DNA from: Pseudomonadales bacterium
GTDB taxonomy: Bacteria > Pseudomonadota > Gammaproteobacteria > Pseudomonadales > Azotimanducaceae
Direction: 5' to 3'
Length of the DNA stretch: 32,448 nucleotides
NCBI GenBank assembly: GCA_028277965.1
Contig: JANQFF010000280.1
Span: forward strand, 1-32,448
Positions 8,512 to 17,821 of this stretch are shown here, piece after piece; positions within the stretch are counted from its first letter, which is position 1; each line of letters opens with the position of its first letter. The position numbers and the translations under genes are program-made. Under the pieces are notes generated by a model, which was not told the origin of the DNA, searched no databases, and saw nothing but the letters and a program-made list of their open reading frames with translations.

Positions 8512-10026
8512 CTACACAGGCATCTTGAAGTTTTCCGTCACCGATCCGTTCCATATGGATTCGAGTTTTACGGGGAACTTCCAGAGACGGTAAACGTGTT
8601 TGAGCACCTCGTTTGTGCTTTCGCCCATGGGCCGGCGTTCAAACTGCGTATGACGCAGAAGCATGCTTCGGTCACCTCTGAGATCCACGCTCGCTACCTG
8701 AATGTTGGGCTCTTTGTCACCCACGTTGTATTGGCTGGCCAGCAGTTCGCGGACCTCCCTGTAACCTGGGTCGTTGTGAATGGCGCTCACGAGGAACGTA
8801 TCTTCACTGTCATCGTCTATGACGCTGAAGAGCTTGAGATCCCTCATCACTTTCGGTGACAGGAACTGCAGGACAAAACTTTCGTCTTTGAAGTCGCGCA
8901 TGGCCGTGTGCAGCACTTCTACCCAGTTGCCGCCAGCAATGTCCGGGAACCACTCTTCGTCCTCCGCCGTCGGGTTCTCACACATCCTCCTGAGATCGCT
9001 GTAGATCGCAAATCCGAGCGCGTAGGGATTGATCCCGGAATATCCCGGATGGTTGAACGGTAGCTGTGTCAGAACAGATGTGTGTGAAGACAGGAATTCC
9101 ATCATGAATCCGTCTGTCACAAGCCCGCGATCGTACAGCTCATTCAGAAGCGTGTAGTGCCAGAAGCTCGCCCAGCCTTCGTTCATCACCTGTGTCTGAC
9201 GCTGGGGATAGAAGTACTGTCCGATCTTACGCACGATGCGGACAATTTCCCTCTGCCAGGGCTCGAGCAGTGGCGCGTTTTTCTCGATGAAATAGAGCAG
9301 GTTCTCCTGGGGTTCACTCGGAAAAACATCCTTTGTCGCTTCCTCTTCCTTCTCATGTGAAGGCAAAGTTCGCCAGAGATCGTTCAGGTTGCGCTGTATG
9401 TACTCCTCCCGTTCACGCTGGAGTTTCTGCTCTTCTTCGGCGCTGATTGGATATGGGCGCTTGTACCGGTCCACACCGTAGTTCATGAGCGCATGGCACG
9501 AATCGAGAATTTCCTCGACCTCATGCACTCCGTACCGTTCTTCACAGTGAGCAATGTACTGTCTGGCAAACACCAGGTAGTCCACGATGGAAGACGCATC
9601 CGTCCAGCTTCTGAACAGGTAATTCCCTTTGAAGAAGGAATTGTGGCCATAACAGGCATGCGCAATGACCAGCGCCTGCATGGTCATGGAATTCTCTTCC
9701 ATGAGATACGCAATACACGGATCAGAGTTGATGACAATCTCGTATGCAAGGCCCATGTGACCGCGTTGATAGCCCTGTTCCGCTTCGACGAAGTGTTTGC
9801 CGAACGACCAGTGGTTGTAGCCTATTGGCATTCCGATCGAAGCATATGCATCCAGCATCTGATCGGACCGGATGATTTCAATCTGGTTGGCATATGTATC
9901 GAGACCAAATTCTTCTGCGACAGCGCCAATTTCCCGGTCATAGCGATCTATGAGATCGAACGTCCACTCACTACCGGTGGATATTGGTGTCGCTGACTTC
10001 TTTTCTGCCGTCGCTGTCATGATCAT
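8512..10026 (-). CDS. spoVR: SpoVR family protein
   Basis: A 504-residue member of the SpoVR/YcgB family, of uncertain biochemical role. The family is named after a Bacillus spore cortex gene but is widespread in non-spore-formers, nearly always next to prkA and yeaH. Family stretches include [35 protein letters not shown] and the C-terminal [14 protein letters not shown]. The ATG at 10026 overlaps the TGA of yeaH (ATGA), which argues for this start; a second ATG at 10020 is possible. The open frame extends upstream inside yeaH but has no family match there. It is the last gene of the prkA-yeaH-spoVR operon. Confidence 0.95.
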   Translation of the reverse strand: MIMTATAEKKSATPISTGSEWTFDLIDRYDREIGAVAEEFGLDTYANQIEIIRSDQMLDAYASIGMPIGYNHWSFGKHFVEAEQGYQRGHMGLAYEIVINSDPCIAYLMEENSMTMQALVIAHACYGHNSFFKGNYLFRSWTDASSIVDYLVFARQYIAHCEERYGVHEVEEILDSCHALMNYGVDRYKRPYPISAEEEQKLQREREEYIQRNLNDLWRTLPSHEKEEEATKDVFPSEPQENLLYFIEKNAPLLEPWQREIVRIVRKIGQYFYPQRQTQVMNEGWASFWHYTLLNELYDRGLVTDGFMMEFLSSHTSVLTQLPFNHPGYSGINPYALGFAIYSDLRRMCENPTAEDEEWFPDIAGGNWVEVLHTAMRDFKDESFVLQFLSPKVMRDLKLFSVIDDDSEDTFLVSAIHNDPGYREVRELLASQYNVGDKEPNIQVASVDLRGDRSMLLRHTQFERRPMGESTNEVLKHVYRLWKFPVKLESIWNGSVTENFKMPV

Positions 10027-11291
10027 GCCGCCAGTCGTTTCTGAAAAAGCTGTCTGAAGACACTGAAGATGTCCCCAACACCCCGGATATGCTGCTGTGC
10101 AAAGAGTTCCGGGAATTCTTCCTCGAGTTTCGCGTACTCTTCCCAAAGTGCCTGGTGGGACCGTTTGGTTATCTCCACATACGCAAAGTGCTGCACGTCC
10201 GGAAGGATGTTCTCCCGCAGGATTTTTGCGCACTTCGGTGAGTCGTCGTTCCAGTTGTCACCATCCGAGGCTTGCGCGCCGTAGATGTTCCACTCATCAG
10301 GTGAGTACCGTTCATGCATGATTTCATCCATGAGCTGCAGCGCACTGGAGACAACCGTGCCGCCTGTTTCCCTGGAATAGAAAAACTCGTGCTCATCCAC
10401 TTCTTTGGCAATCGTGTGATGACGGATGAAGACAATCTCTGTTCGCTCGTAGTGCTTTTTGAGGAAAAGGTACAGAAGCAGATAGAAGCGCTTCGCCATG
10501 TCCTTGATCGCCTGATCCATGGAACCTGAAACATCCATCAGGCAGAACATCACAGCCTGGGATGTCGGTATCGGCTTCTTCACGTGCAGGTTGTACCTGA
10601 GGTCCGTGTCATCGAGAAACGTGACCTTACGAATCTGCTTCTCCAGATCCTGCAACTGTTTGCCTATTCTACGCAGGGTGAGTTCATCTCCTGAGTGCTG
10701 GGCTGCAAGCAGTGTTTCCTGGAGCGCTTCGCGCTCTCGCTTGCGCCGCGCATTGAGCGCTATGTGACGCATCCTTGACGCTTTCATGGTCCGCGTCACC
10801 GAGAGTTTTGCGGGAACACCATCGTTGCTGAATCCGGCGTGCTCGTACTTGAAACTGTGCGTACCTTTGAGGTGACGCTTGGTCATGTTCGGCAGTTCCA
10901 GATCGTCAAACAGGACTTCCATAAACTCGTCGGACGTCAGCTGAAAGACAAAATCGTCTTCACCTTCACCCTGGTCGGACGCATCCGAAGACCCACCGCC
11001 GCCACCCTGGCCACCCTGAGGTCTTTGCACACGGTCACCTGCCATGAATTCCTCATTGCCCGGATGAACGATCGTGCGCCGTCCGCCCTGGCCGTGATGA
11101 AAAACCGGTTCCGACACATCTCCGGCAGGAATCGGGACGTCTTCGCCCCGTTCCATGTCGGTGATACTGCGGTTGTCGACGGCTTTCTCGACTGCCTTTT
11201 TTATGTGCTGCTTGTAGCGTTCCATAAAGCGCCGGCGATTCACCATGTTTTTGTTTTTGGCGTTTTCGCGGCGGTCGATCAGATAAGACAT
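10023..11291 (-). CDS. yeaH: YeaH/YhbH family protein with VWA-like domain (DUF444)
   Basis: A 422-residue DUF444 protein, the usual partner of the PrkA kinase. The N terminus is basic ([21 protein letters not shown]), followed by a Gly-rich linker near residues 90-110. A charged helical stretch at about 178-222 may form a coiled coil. A von Willebrand A-type domain starts near 245, with the metal-site motif D253-V-S255-G-S257 in LMDVSGSMD. Family members are tied to stress and stationary-phase responses in E. coli, without a known activity. It lies 40 bases downstream of prkA and overlaps spoVR by four bases, so translational coupling is likely. Confidence 0.94.
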   Translation of the reverse strand: MSYLIDRRENAKNKNMVNRRRFMERYKQHIKKAVEKAVDNRSITDMERGEDVPIPAGDVSEPVFHHGQGGRRTIVHPGNEEFMAGDRVQRPQGGQGGGGGSSDASDQGEGEDDFVFQLTSDEFMEVLFDDLELPNMTKRHLKGTHSFKYEHAGFSNDGVPAKLSVTRTMKASRMRHIALNARRKREREALQETLLAAQHSGDELTLRRIGKQLQDLEKQIRKVTFLDDTDLRYNLHVKKPIPTSQAVMFCLMDVSGSMDQAIKDMAKRFYLLLYLFLKKHYERTEIVFIRHHTIAKEVDEHEFFYSRETGGTVVSSALQLMDEIMHERYSPDEWNIYGAQASDGDNWNDDSPKCAKILRENILPDVQHFAYVEITKRSHQALWEEYAKLEEEFPELFAQQHIRGVGDIFSVFRQLFQKRLAA

Positions 11292-11331
11292 CGCTGCCCC
11301 CTCTTTCCTACGAAAGGTACGTGATCCGACG

Positions 11332-13254
11332 TTACTGGGACTTGCGCACGCGCATGTACCACTCGGACAGGAGTCTCACCTGTTTCTCGGTGTAACCCCG
11401 CTCAACCATGCGATCGACAAAATCATCGTGTTTCTTCTGATCGTCGCTGTTCGCTTTAGCGTTAAACGAGATGACAGGGAGAAGATCTTCGGTGTTCGAG
11501 AACATCTTCTTCTCTATGACGGTCCGCAGCTTCTCGTAGCTCTGCCACGAGGGGTTGTTACCATTGTTGTTGGCACGAGCCCTCAGAACGAAGTTCACGA
11601 TTTCGTTGCGGAAGTCTTTGGGATTGCTGATGCCCGCAGGCTTTTCGATCTTCTCGAGCTCTTCGTTCAAAGAACCGCGGTCGAGAATGTCACCAGTCTC
11701 GGGATCCCGATACTCCTGGTCCTGGATCCAGAAGTCCGCATACGTCACGTAGCGGTCGAAAATGTTCTGACCGTATTCCGAATAGGATTCGAGATACGCA
11801 GTCTGGATTTCCTTGCCGATAAACTCGACATACTTCGCCGAGAGGTACTCCTTGATGTACCCGAGGTACCGGTCGCGGACTTCCTGAGGGTAGTTTTCGC
11901 GTTCGATCTGCTGTTCGAGAACGTACATGAGGTGCACCGGGTTTGCAGCCACCTCAGTCGCGTCAAAGTTGAACACCCGCGATAGAATTTTGAACGCAAA
12001 ACGGGTTGATAGACCGTCCATCCCTTCGTCCACACCCGCGAGATCATGGTACTCCTGGATGGTCTTCGCCTTGGGATCCGTATCCTTCAGGTTCTGCCCG
12101 TCGTACACACGCATCTTGGAAAATACGTTGGAGTTTTCCGGCTCACGCAATCTCGAGAGCACGCTGAACTGTGCCAGCATCTTCAGCGTATCCGGCGCAC
12201 AGGGTGCGTTCTTGAGGGAGCTTTCTGCCACGAGCTTCTCGTAAATCTTCATCTCCTCCGAGACCCGCAGACAATAAGGGACCTTGACGATATATACCCG
12301 GTCGATGAACGCCTCGTTGTTCCGGTTGTTGCGGAAGTTCTGCCACTCAGATTCGTTGGAGTGCGCGAGAACCACCCCGTCGAACGGTATGGCGCCAATT
12401 GCCTCCGTGCCGTTGTAGTTGCCTTCCTGAGTTGCCGTCAGGAGCGGGTGCAGCACTTTGATTGGCGCTTTGAACATCTCGACGAACTCGAGCATGCCCT
12501 GGTTTGCTTTACACAGGCCACCCGAGAAGCTGTATGCATCCGGATCGTTCTGGGAGAAGTCTTCGAGCTTGCGGATATCCACTTTGCCAACCAGGGCTGA
12601 AATGTCCTGGTTGTTTTCGTCACCCGGTTCGGTTTTGGCAACGCCGACCTGGTCGAGAATCGACGGGTAGAGTTTTACAACCCGAAACTGGGAAATGTCC
12701 CCGCCGTATTCTTTCAGCCTCTTCGCTGCCCACGGAGACATGATGCCATTCAGGTAACGTTTCGGGATGCCGTATTCGTCTTCGAGTATCTGGCCATCTT
12801 CAACCGGGTCGAAGAGACCCAACGGGCTTTCGTTCACCGGCGACCCTTTCAGCGCATAGAAAGGCTGACGCTGCATCAAAGCCTTCAGCTTCTCGGCGAG
12901 GGAGGACTTACCACCACCAACCGGTCCAAGGAGATAAAGGATCTGCTTACGCTCTTCGAGACCCTGGGCTGCATGGCGGAAAAACGAAACGATCTGCTCA
13001 ATTGCTTCTTCCATCCCGTAAAACTCATCGAAGGCGGGATACCGCTTTACGATTTTGTTGGAGAAAATGCGGGAAAGGCGAGGATCTTTTGAAGTGTCGA
13101 TGAACTCAGGCTCACCGATCGCCATCAGCAGACGTTCTGCTGCTGTCGCATACGTCCCCACGTCTTCTTTGCATAGTGCGAGGAAATCGTCGAGTGACAG
13201 TTCCTCCTGCTGGGTTGCGTCGTAACGCTCCTGGAAGTGCTCAAATACGCCCAT
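11332..13254 (-). CDS. prkA: PrkA family serine protein kinase (YeaG)
   Basis: PrkA proteins join an N-terminal AAA+ module to a C-terminal kinase-like domain and act in stress and nutrient signalling. The P loop GPVGGGKSS is at residues 110-118; family stretches such as [28 protein letters not shown] and [14 protein letters not shown] follow. The length of 640 fits (E. coli YeaG 644). The ATG at 13254 is chosen because AAGGAG lies 8 bases upstream; an in-frame TTG two codons earlier is unlikely. It is the first gene of prkA-yeaH-spoVR. In E. coli yeaGH responds to sigma-S and nitrogen stress; I see no clear sigma-54 site here. Confidence 0.96.
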   Translation of the reverse strand: MGVFEHFQERYDATQQEELSLDDFLALCKEDVGTYATAAERLLMAIGEPEFIDTSKDPRLSRIFSNKIVKRYPAFDEFYGMEEAIEQIVSFFRHAAQGLEERKQILYLLGPVGGGKSSLAEKLKALMQRQPFYALKGSPVNESPLGLFDPVEDGQILEDEYGIPKRYLNGIMSPWAAKRLKEYGGDISQFRVVKLYPSILDQVGVAKTEPGDENNQDISALVGKVDIRKLEDFSQNDPDAYSFSGGLCKANQGMLEFVEMFKAPIKVLHPLLTATQEGNYNGTEAIGAIPFDGVVLAHSNESEWQNFRNNRNNEAFIDRVYIVKVPYCLRVSEEMKIYEKLVAESSLKNAPCAPDTLKMLAQFSVLSRLREPENSNVFSKMRVYDGQNLKDTDPKAKTIQEYHDLAGVDEGMDGLSTRFAFKILSRVFNFDATEVAANPVHLMYVLEQQIERENYPQEVRDRYLGYIKEYLSAKYVEFIGKEIQTAYLESYSEYGQNIFDRYVTYADFWIQDQEYRDPETGDILDRGSLNEELEKIEKPAGISNPKDFRNEIVNFVLRARANNNGNNPSWQSYEKLRTVIEKKMFSNTEDLLPVISFNAKANSDDQKKHDDFVDRMVERGYTEKQVRLLSEWYMRVRKSQ

Positions 13255-13515
13255 AACCAATTCTCCTTAGTTGGCCAAGCGGCGTACTTCGTTCTCGCGG
13301 TAAGCCGCTCTGACGAAACACCTGGTGTCTCGAAGACTTTTCCAGGTGGGCCCTGAGTCATTCAGGGATGACTAAGACCTTACGCTCTTAGACACTCAAA
13401 ACTGTGATGCACTCCGCATTTGCATGGATAACTAATTCATCAGGAAAACCTGACTTAAACGATGTTGCTATAAACGCTGAAATACCCCGCTGGCGCGGTT
13501 TATTGGCGAGTGTGG
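13255..13515 (-). promoter_or_regulatory. Structured leader and presumed promoter region of prkA
   Basis: A 261-base gap separates apaH from prkA; I find no gene in it. In the minus direction it holds an inverted repeat CTAAGA-N8-TCTTAG (13391-13372), then three hairpins in a row: CCCTGA/TCAGGG (13367-13351), CACCTGG/CCAGGTG with an inner GTCT/AGAC stem (13348-13319), and GCGG/CCGC (about 13307-13296). The AAGGAG ribosome site of prkA follows. None is followed by a T run, so this looks like a folded 5' leader or operators rather than terminators. A weak hairpin, CCGC-GCCA-GCGG, lies just past the apaH stop. Confidence 0.5.
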
Positions 13516-14340
13516 TTACTGAACTCGTGCAGATACGCTGGTTAGTTGACCAGTTTCCAGACAATAGGCAGTTAACTTGCGTCCCCAGACGCAACCTGTA
13601 TCGAGAGCGAGGATGTTCTGAACGCCGGTGACCCCATCGAGTGCAGCCCAGTGGCCAAACAGAATTTTTGTGTCGATTACTTTGTTTTTCGTGAGCTCGT
13701 ACCAGGGAAACCAGCCTTCAGGTACGTCGTCGAGTCCGCCTTTGTGACTGAAATCCAGACGCCCCGACTGATCAATCAGCCGCATTCGCGTTAGGTAGTT
13801 TGTTATCAGCTTGACGCGGTCCATGCCGGAAATTGCGTCGTCCCAGCGATCGGGTTTGTTTCCGTACATATCGCGAAAGAACGTCGTCTGATCGATCTGA
13901 GAAGAGTTTCCGCTAATAACGCTTTCAACCTCACCGGCCAGCTGAATTGCTTCGCTAATGGTCCATATGTGGGGGACACCTGCGTGCGTCATCACATGAC
14001 GTTCGTCTTCGGAAACGTGTATGAGTTTTTGCGCGCAAAACCAGCTGGCATATGCCGCAACGTCAGGAGATTCGAGGAGGTCGTCAAACGTATCTCCCTT
14101 CACCGGGTTGTGACCGCCTATGTATATGGCCAGAAAGTGCAGGTCGTGATTGCCGAGCACCACCGTACACTGGTCGTCCATATCTGTGATGCGCTGCATG
14201 ACCGCAAGCGATCCGGGTCCACGATTGACAAGGTCCCCGAGCAGCCACAACCGGTCTTCCCTGGAGAATTCGATTGCGTTCAAAAGGTCATCGAATTCGC
14301 CCGCACACCCCTGGAGATCACCGATGGCGTACGTTGCCAT
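13516..14340 (-). CDS. apaH: Bis(5'-nucleosyl)-tetraphosphatase, symmetrical (ApaH)
   Basis: ApaH hydrolyses Ap4A to two ADP and, as known in E. coli, removes Np4 caps from RNA. It is a metal-dependent PPP-family phosphatase. The motifs are GDLQGC at residues 7-12, LLGDLVNRGPGSL, VLGNHDLHFL and the C-terminal FGHWAAL with ALDTGCVWG. The 274-residue length is typical (E. coli 280). It lies 7 bases downstream of apaG and is the last gene of the lptD-surA-pdxA-rsmA-apaG-apaH run, the same order as in Pseudomonas and E. coli. Confidence 0.97.
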   Translation of the reverse strand: MATYAIGDLQGCAGEFDDLLNAIEFSREDRLWLLGDLVNRGPGSLAVMQRITDMDDQCTVVLGNHDLHFLAIYIGGHNPVKGDTFDDLLESPDVAAYASWFCAQKLIHVSEDERHVMTHAGVPHIWTISEAIQLAGEVESVISGNSSQIDQTTFFRDMYGNKPDRWDDAISGMDRVKLITNYLTRMRLIDQSGRLDFSHKGGLDDVPEGWFPWYELTKNKVIDTKILFGHWAALDGVTGVQNILALDTGCVWGRKLTAYCLETGQLTSVSARVQ

Positions 14341-14347
14341 AGGTGCT

Positions 14348-14731
14348 CTAGTGCACCATGTGCGGCACGTTCAGTGAAAAGGCAGGAATTTCGACGTCGA
14401 AAAGGTTGCCCGTTTCGTCCTTGAATTCATACGTCCCGTGCATGGACCCAACCGGCGTTTTGAGAATTGCCCCGCTCGTATACTCGAAAGACTCACCCGC
14501 TTTGAGCACGGGTTGCTGGCCCACCACGCCTTCCCCCTGCACTTCTTCAACACCTCCTGTCGCATCGGTGATGATCCAGTGACGATTCAGGAGCTGACTG
14601 ACCGGCGCATTCTGGTTTTCGATGGTAATCGTATATGCAAAGACATACCTGTCATCATCCGGGTCAGACTGGTTGGCGATGTACTGCGTTCGCACGCGTA
14701 CTTCAATATCTGTACGCACCGGCTTAGTCAT
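14348..14731 (-). CDS. apaG: ApaG (Co2+/Mg2+ efflux protein family)
   Basis: A 127-residue single-domain ApaG protein with an immunoglobulin-like fold; its function is uncertain despite the historic cation-resistance name. Typical stretches are RYVFAYTITIENQ, LLNRHWIITDATG, VVGQQPVLKAGESFEYTSG and GSMHGTYEF. Its ATG overlaps the TGA of rsmA by four bases, so the two are probably translationally coupled. It ends in TAG. Confidence 0.97.
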   Translation of the reverse strand: MTKPVRTDIEVRVRTQYIANQSDPDDDRYVFAYTITIENQNAPVSQLLNRHWIITDATGGVEEVQGEGVVGQQPVLKAGESFEYTSGAILKTPVGSMHGTYEFKDETGNLFDVEIPAFSLNVPHMVH

Positions 14732-15513
14732 GGCTGTTTTCCGTCTCCTGTTTTTGAGAGTGCGAGTAATTCCAGAAACTGGTCTTTACTTACATCATCC
14801 GCACGCACGCCGGGATCAACGGAGGTACGCTCCCACTCGATGTCGAAATCGCGCAGGGAATTGGACAGCCGTTTGCGACGTCCGCCAAACGCACCTTTCA
14901 GCAGGCGATCCAGGGCAAGCCAGTCAATATCGGGTATTACCGGCGCAGGCATCATGCGTACCACCCCGGACATAACCCTGGGTGGTGGCGAAAAACTCTC
15001 GGGAAAAACATCAAATAGATATTCCACTGAGAGCACAATCTGCGCAAGCACACTCAACCGACCCCACGATTTCGAACCGGGCGATGCAGCAAGCCGTTCA
15101 GCCATCTCCTTCTGCAACATGAAATGCATATCCGTAAATGCGACTCCCGAGGCGCCGTTCCGGATGTGTTCGATGATACGCACGATCAACGGTGAGGAGA
15201 TGTTGTACGGCAGATTTCCGACAACCCGCCACCTACCGGCGGGTAGAGCACCGGCAAAATCGATTCGTAGAACATCGTCGTTGATGATGTGCATGTCCGG
15301 GTAGCGTGCCTGAAGGAGCGGCGTCAGATCGCGATCGATCTCGATTGCCCAATAGTCAGACGCATCATCGAAAAGGTGTTCCGTGAGCGCACCATGTCCT
15401 GGCCCTATTTCTACAACGTTTTCGCCACTCTTAATGGCAACAGCGCTTGCGATACGTTCCAGTACCGCACCGTCATCCAGAAAGTGCTGCCCGAAGCGTT
15501 TACGTGCCCGCAC
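14728..15513 (-). CDS. rsmA: 16S rRNA dimethyladenosine transferase RsmA (KsgA)
   Basis: RsmA dimethylates A1518 and A1519 of 16S rRNA late in 30S assembly. Visible motifs are the N-terminal RKRFGQHFLDD, the SAM-binding VVEIGPGHGALTEHL, the adenosine-binding AIEIDRD and the catalytic NLPYNISSPL. The C-terminal small domain holds FGGRRKRLSNSL. The length of 261 residues is normal. The start lies 14 bases inside the end of pdxA and the end overlaps apaG, typical of this tightly packed operon. Confidence 0.97.
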   Translation of the reverse strand: MRARKRFGQHFLDDGAVLERIASAVAIKSGENVVEIGPGHGALTEHLFDDASDYWAIEIDRDLTPLLQARYPDMHIINDDVLRIDFAGALPAGRWRVVGNLPYNISSPLIVRIIEHIRNGASGVAFTDMHFMLQKEMAERLAASPGSKSWGRLSVLAQIVLSVEYLFDVFPESFSPPPRVMSGVVRMMPAPVIPDIDWLALDRLLKGAFGGRRKRLSNSLRDFDIEWERTSVDPGVRADDVSKDQFLELLALSKTGDGKQP

Positions 15514-16480
15514 GATCCGCTACCGTTCGGGCCGCTCCAGATACGAGACCAGACGCGAGGTCGATCGCTGCAGCAAGACTGCTGCTGTCAGCTTTGCCTG
15601 TTCCAGCGAGCGACAATGCTGTCCCATGATCAACTGACGTACGTACGAAAGGCAGCCCGAGCGTCACATTGACCGCCTCACCGAACCCCGCATGTTTCAG
15701 AACCGGCAGCCCCTGATCGTGATACATCGCAAGCACGGCATCTGCCCCGTCGAGTTGCGCTGGTGTGAACAGCGTATCCGCCGGCAGTGGTCCTTCAATT
15801 CTCATTCCCTCATCTCTGAGGGTGGCGCAGACCGGCTCGATGATCTCTATCTCCTCACGCCCGAGATGGCCTTCCTCACCCGCATGTGGATTGAGCCCGG
15901 CAACGAGAATACGCGGCTCTCCTATCCCAAACTGCGCCACCAGGCCCTGGTTCAGGAGCCGGAGTTGCCTTTCGATCAATTCACGTGTCAAAGCGTCCGG
16001 AACAGCACGAAGTGGCAGGTGAGTGGTGGCCAGTGCTACACGAAACTCGCCAGCAACAAGGAGCATCTGTACTTCCGCGCTGCACGCTTCAGCCAGATAC
16101 TCGGTGTGTCCCGTAAAAGGAAACCCACCCTCATTGATGAGCGCCTTGTTAACCGGACCCGTCACCAACGCCCTGAACTCACCACTCAGACAACCTGCAA
16201 TCGCACGATCCAGGGTCGCAAGGATGCCCGCGGCATTTGCGGCATCAACGATTCCGGGCTGTGGTGCCACAGCCAGGGGAACGTGTTCGACATATAACTC
16301 GCCACCCGCACAGGTGGGTCTGTCGACAACCAGGGTTTCCAATCCAAGGTCGCGGGACCGGCTCCGCAGCATGTCTACGTCAGCAAGGACAATCCAGTCC
16401 GTTGTACGGGAAGCCTGCGCAAGGGCGAGAAGAAGGTCGGGGCCAATCCCGGCAGGCTCACCCGGTGTGATTGCGAGCAT
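15500..16480 (-). CDS. pdxA: 4-hydroxythreonine-4-phosphate dehydrogenase PdxA
   Basis: PdxA oxidises 4-phosphohydroxy-L-threonine in the DXP-dependent pathway to pyridoxal 5'-phosphate. The 326 residues start MLAITPGEPAGIGPDL, the family N terminus, and contain ALVTGPVNKALIN, FTGHTEYLAE, AGLNPHAGEEGHLG and AMYHDQGLPVLKH, whose His residues bind the metal. FVRTSVDHGTALSLAGTG is near the end. It lies 18 bases downstream of surA with only a weak ribosome site, so it is probably translated together with its neighbours. The 3' end overlaps rsmA. Confidence 0.97.
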   Translation of the reverse strand: MLAITPGEPAGIGPDLLLALAQASRTTDWIVLADVDMLRSRSRDLGLETLVVDRPTCAGGELYVEHVPLAVAPQPGIVDAANAAGILATLDRAIAGCLSGEFRALVTGPVNKALINEGGFPFTGHTEYLAEACSAEVQMLLVAGEFRVALATTHLPLRAVPDALTRELIERQLRLLNQGLVAQFGIGEPRILVAGLNPHAGEEGHLGREEIEIIEPVCATLRDEGMRIEGPLPADTLFTPAQLDGADAVLAMYHDQGLPVLKHAGFGEAVNVTLGLPFVRTSVDHGTALSLAGTGKADSSSLAAAIDLASGLVSGAARTVADRAGT

Positions 16481-16498
16481 CTGTCTTCGCGAAGAGCA

Positions 16499-17806
16499 CT
16501 ACAGGCGCAGCTCCACAAATGCCTCATCACGGAGTTCCTTCAACCATTCCTGTTGTTCTTCCTCGAAACGCCGCTGGTGCAGAATCTCAATCGCCATATT
16601 CTCCCGGGCTTCTTCGCTCATATCCTCCTCGCGGCGCCCCTGGACCTCGAGGACATGCCACCCAAATTCGGTCAGGAAAGGCTCACTGATGTCCCCGATC
16701 CCTGTCTGATCCATCATTCGGGTGAATCCACCCACAAACTGATCGCTGGAGGTCCATCCCAGATCTCCACCATTTAACGCACTCGACGGGTCTTCCGAAT
16801 GCTCACGGGCAAGTTCCGCAAAGTCAGCCCCTTCATCGAGCTGTCGTTTGATGTCTCTGATCAGACTTTCCGTCGCGTCTGCGTCACGGATCTCCGAAGG
16901 CTGAACGAGGATGTGCCGCACCAGGGTCTGTTGCATTGTCTGGGTACCGGCCCCTTTGCGTTCCAGCAGTTTAATGATGTGAAATGCAGAAGACGTCTTG
17001 ATGGGTCCCGCGATGTCTCCTACTTCCATGTCCAGAACGTCCTCTGAAAAGAGCGTCGGCAGCTCACCCGCTTTGCGCCAGCCGAGATCCCCGCCCTCCA
17101 GGGCTGTGCTGCTCGACGAATTCGCTATGGCGATCTGAGAAAAATCGGCGCCATTGCGAAGTTCAGCCACGAGATCCCGGGCCTTCTCTTCAGCCCTAAC
17201 GACCGTCATTTCCGATGCAGCTTCTTCCAGCGACAACATGATGTGTCCAACCCGGTACTCGTCCGAAAAGAGCTGGCTGTAATAGGGTGAGTTCAGGAGC
17301 CCCTGGACATCCTGTTCGGATATGGAAATCCGCCGGTTAATGAGATTGCGTGCCAGGCGTCCGATGACCATCTCGGCGCGTATCTCCTCACGAAACTGGC
17401 GATATCCGATTCCGTCACGGGCAAGCGCTGCCTGGAACTGCTCAAGTGTCATGTTGTTGTTTTCAGCGAACGACAGAACCGCCCGCGTCAGTGTCTCGTC
17501 ATCGATTTCTATCCCACGCCGTTCCGCTTCCTGAAGCTGGATGCTCTCGATGATGAGCCGTTCCATGATCTGACTCATAAGCACGTCCCGTGGAGGCATT
17601 GCGGTGCCCGAAGCCTGCAATTGCGCCACAACCTGGTTGAACCGGTAGCGCAGTTCCGAGGCCAGCACGACGTCGTCTTCCACTATCGCGACAATACCTT
17701 CAAGCTCCTGGTAAACGGACCAGGCAGGAGGCACGGCGACAAGCGACATGACCAGAACGAGGCCTGCACCGGTTAAACGCCACGTCTTGTCGATTGATGT
17801 CTTCAT
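16499..17806 (-). CDS. surA: Periplasmic chaperone / peptidyl-prolyl isomerase SurA
   Basis: SurA escorts unfolded outer-membrane proteins, including LptD, across the periplasm. The 435 residues have a signal peptide (hydrophobic stretch at about 11-29, ending PPAWS), the SurA N-terminal chaperone domain beginning LEGIVAIVEDDVVLASEL, and two parvulin domains, the first from about YRVGHIMLSLEEA and the second from LVRHILVQPSEI, each with GGDLGW. A short C-terminal helix completes the chaperone core. It lies 15 bases downstream of lptD, the usual pairing, and ends in TAG. Confidence 0.97.
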   Translation of the reverse strand: MKTSIDKTWRLTGAGLVLVMSLVAVPPAWSVYQELEGIVAIVEDDVVLASELRYRFNQVVAQLQASGTAMPPRDVLMSQIMERLIIESIQLQEAERRGIEIDDETLTRAVLSFAENNNMTLEQFQAALARDGIGYRQFREEIRAEMVIGRLARNLINRRISISEQDVQGLLNSPYYSQLFSDEYRVGHIMLSLEEAASEMTVVRAEEKARDLVAELRNGADFSQIAIANSSSSTALEGGDLGWRKAGELPTLFSEDVLDMEVGDIAGPIKTSSAFHIIKLLERKGAGTQTMQQTLVRHILVQPSEIRDADATESLIRDIKRQLDEGADFAELAREHSEDPSSALNGGDLGWTSSDQFVGGFTRMMDQTGIGDISEPFLTEFGWHVLEVQGRREEDMSEEARENMAIEILHQRRFEEEQQEWLKELRDEAFVELRL

Positions 17807-17821
17807 CTTCTATCTCTCTCG

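Noticed and set aside
13255..13515. A sigma-54 promoter for prkA
   Set aside because: I looked for GG-N10-GC type sites with TGGC and TTGC and found no convincing match.
13404..13631. Small open frames in the apaH-prkA gap on both strands
   Set aside because: None has a ribosome site, motif or codon bias, and they overlap the folded leader of prkA.
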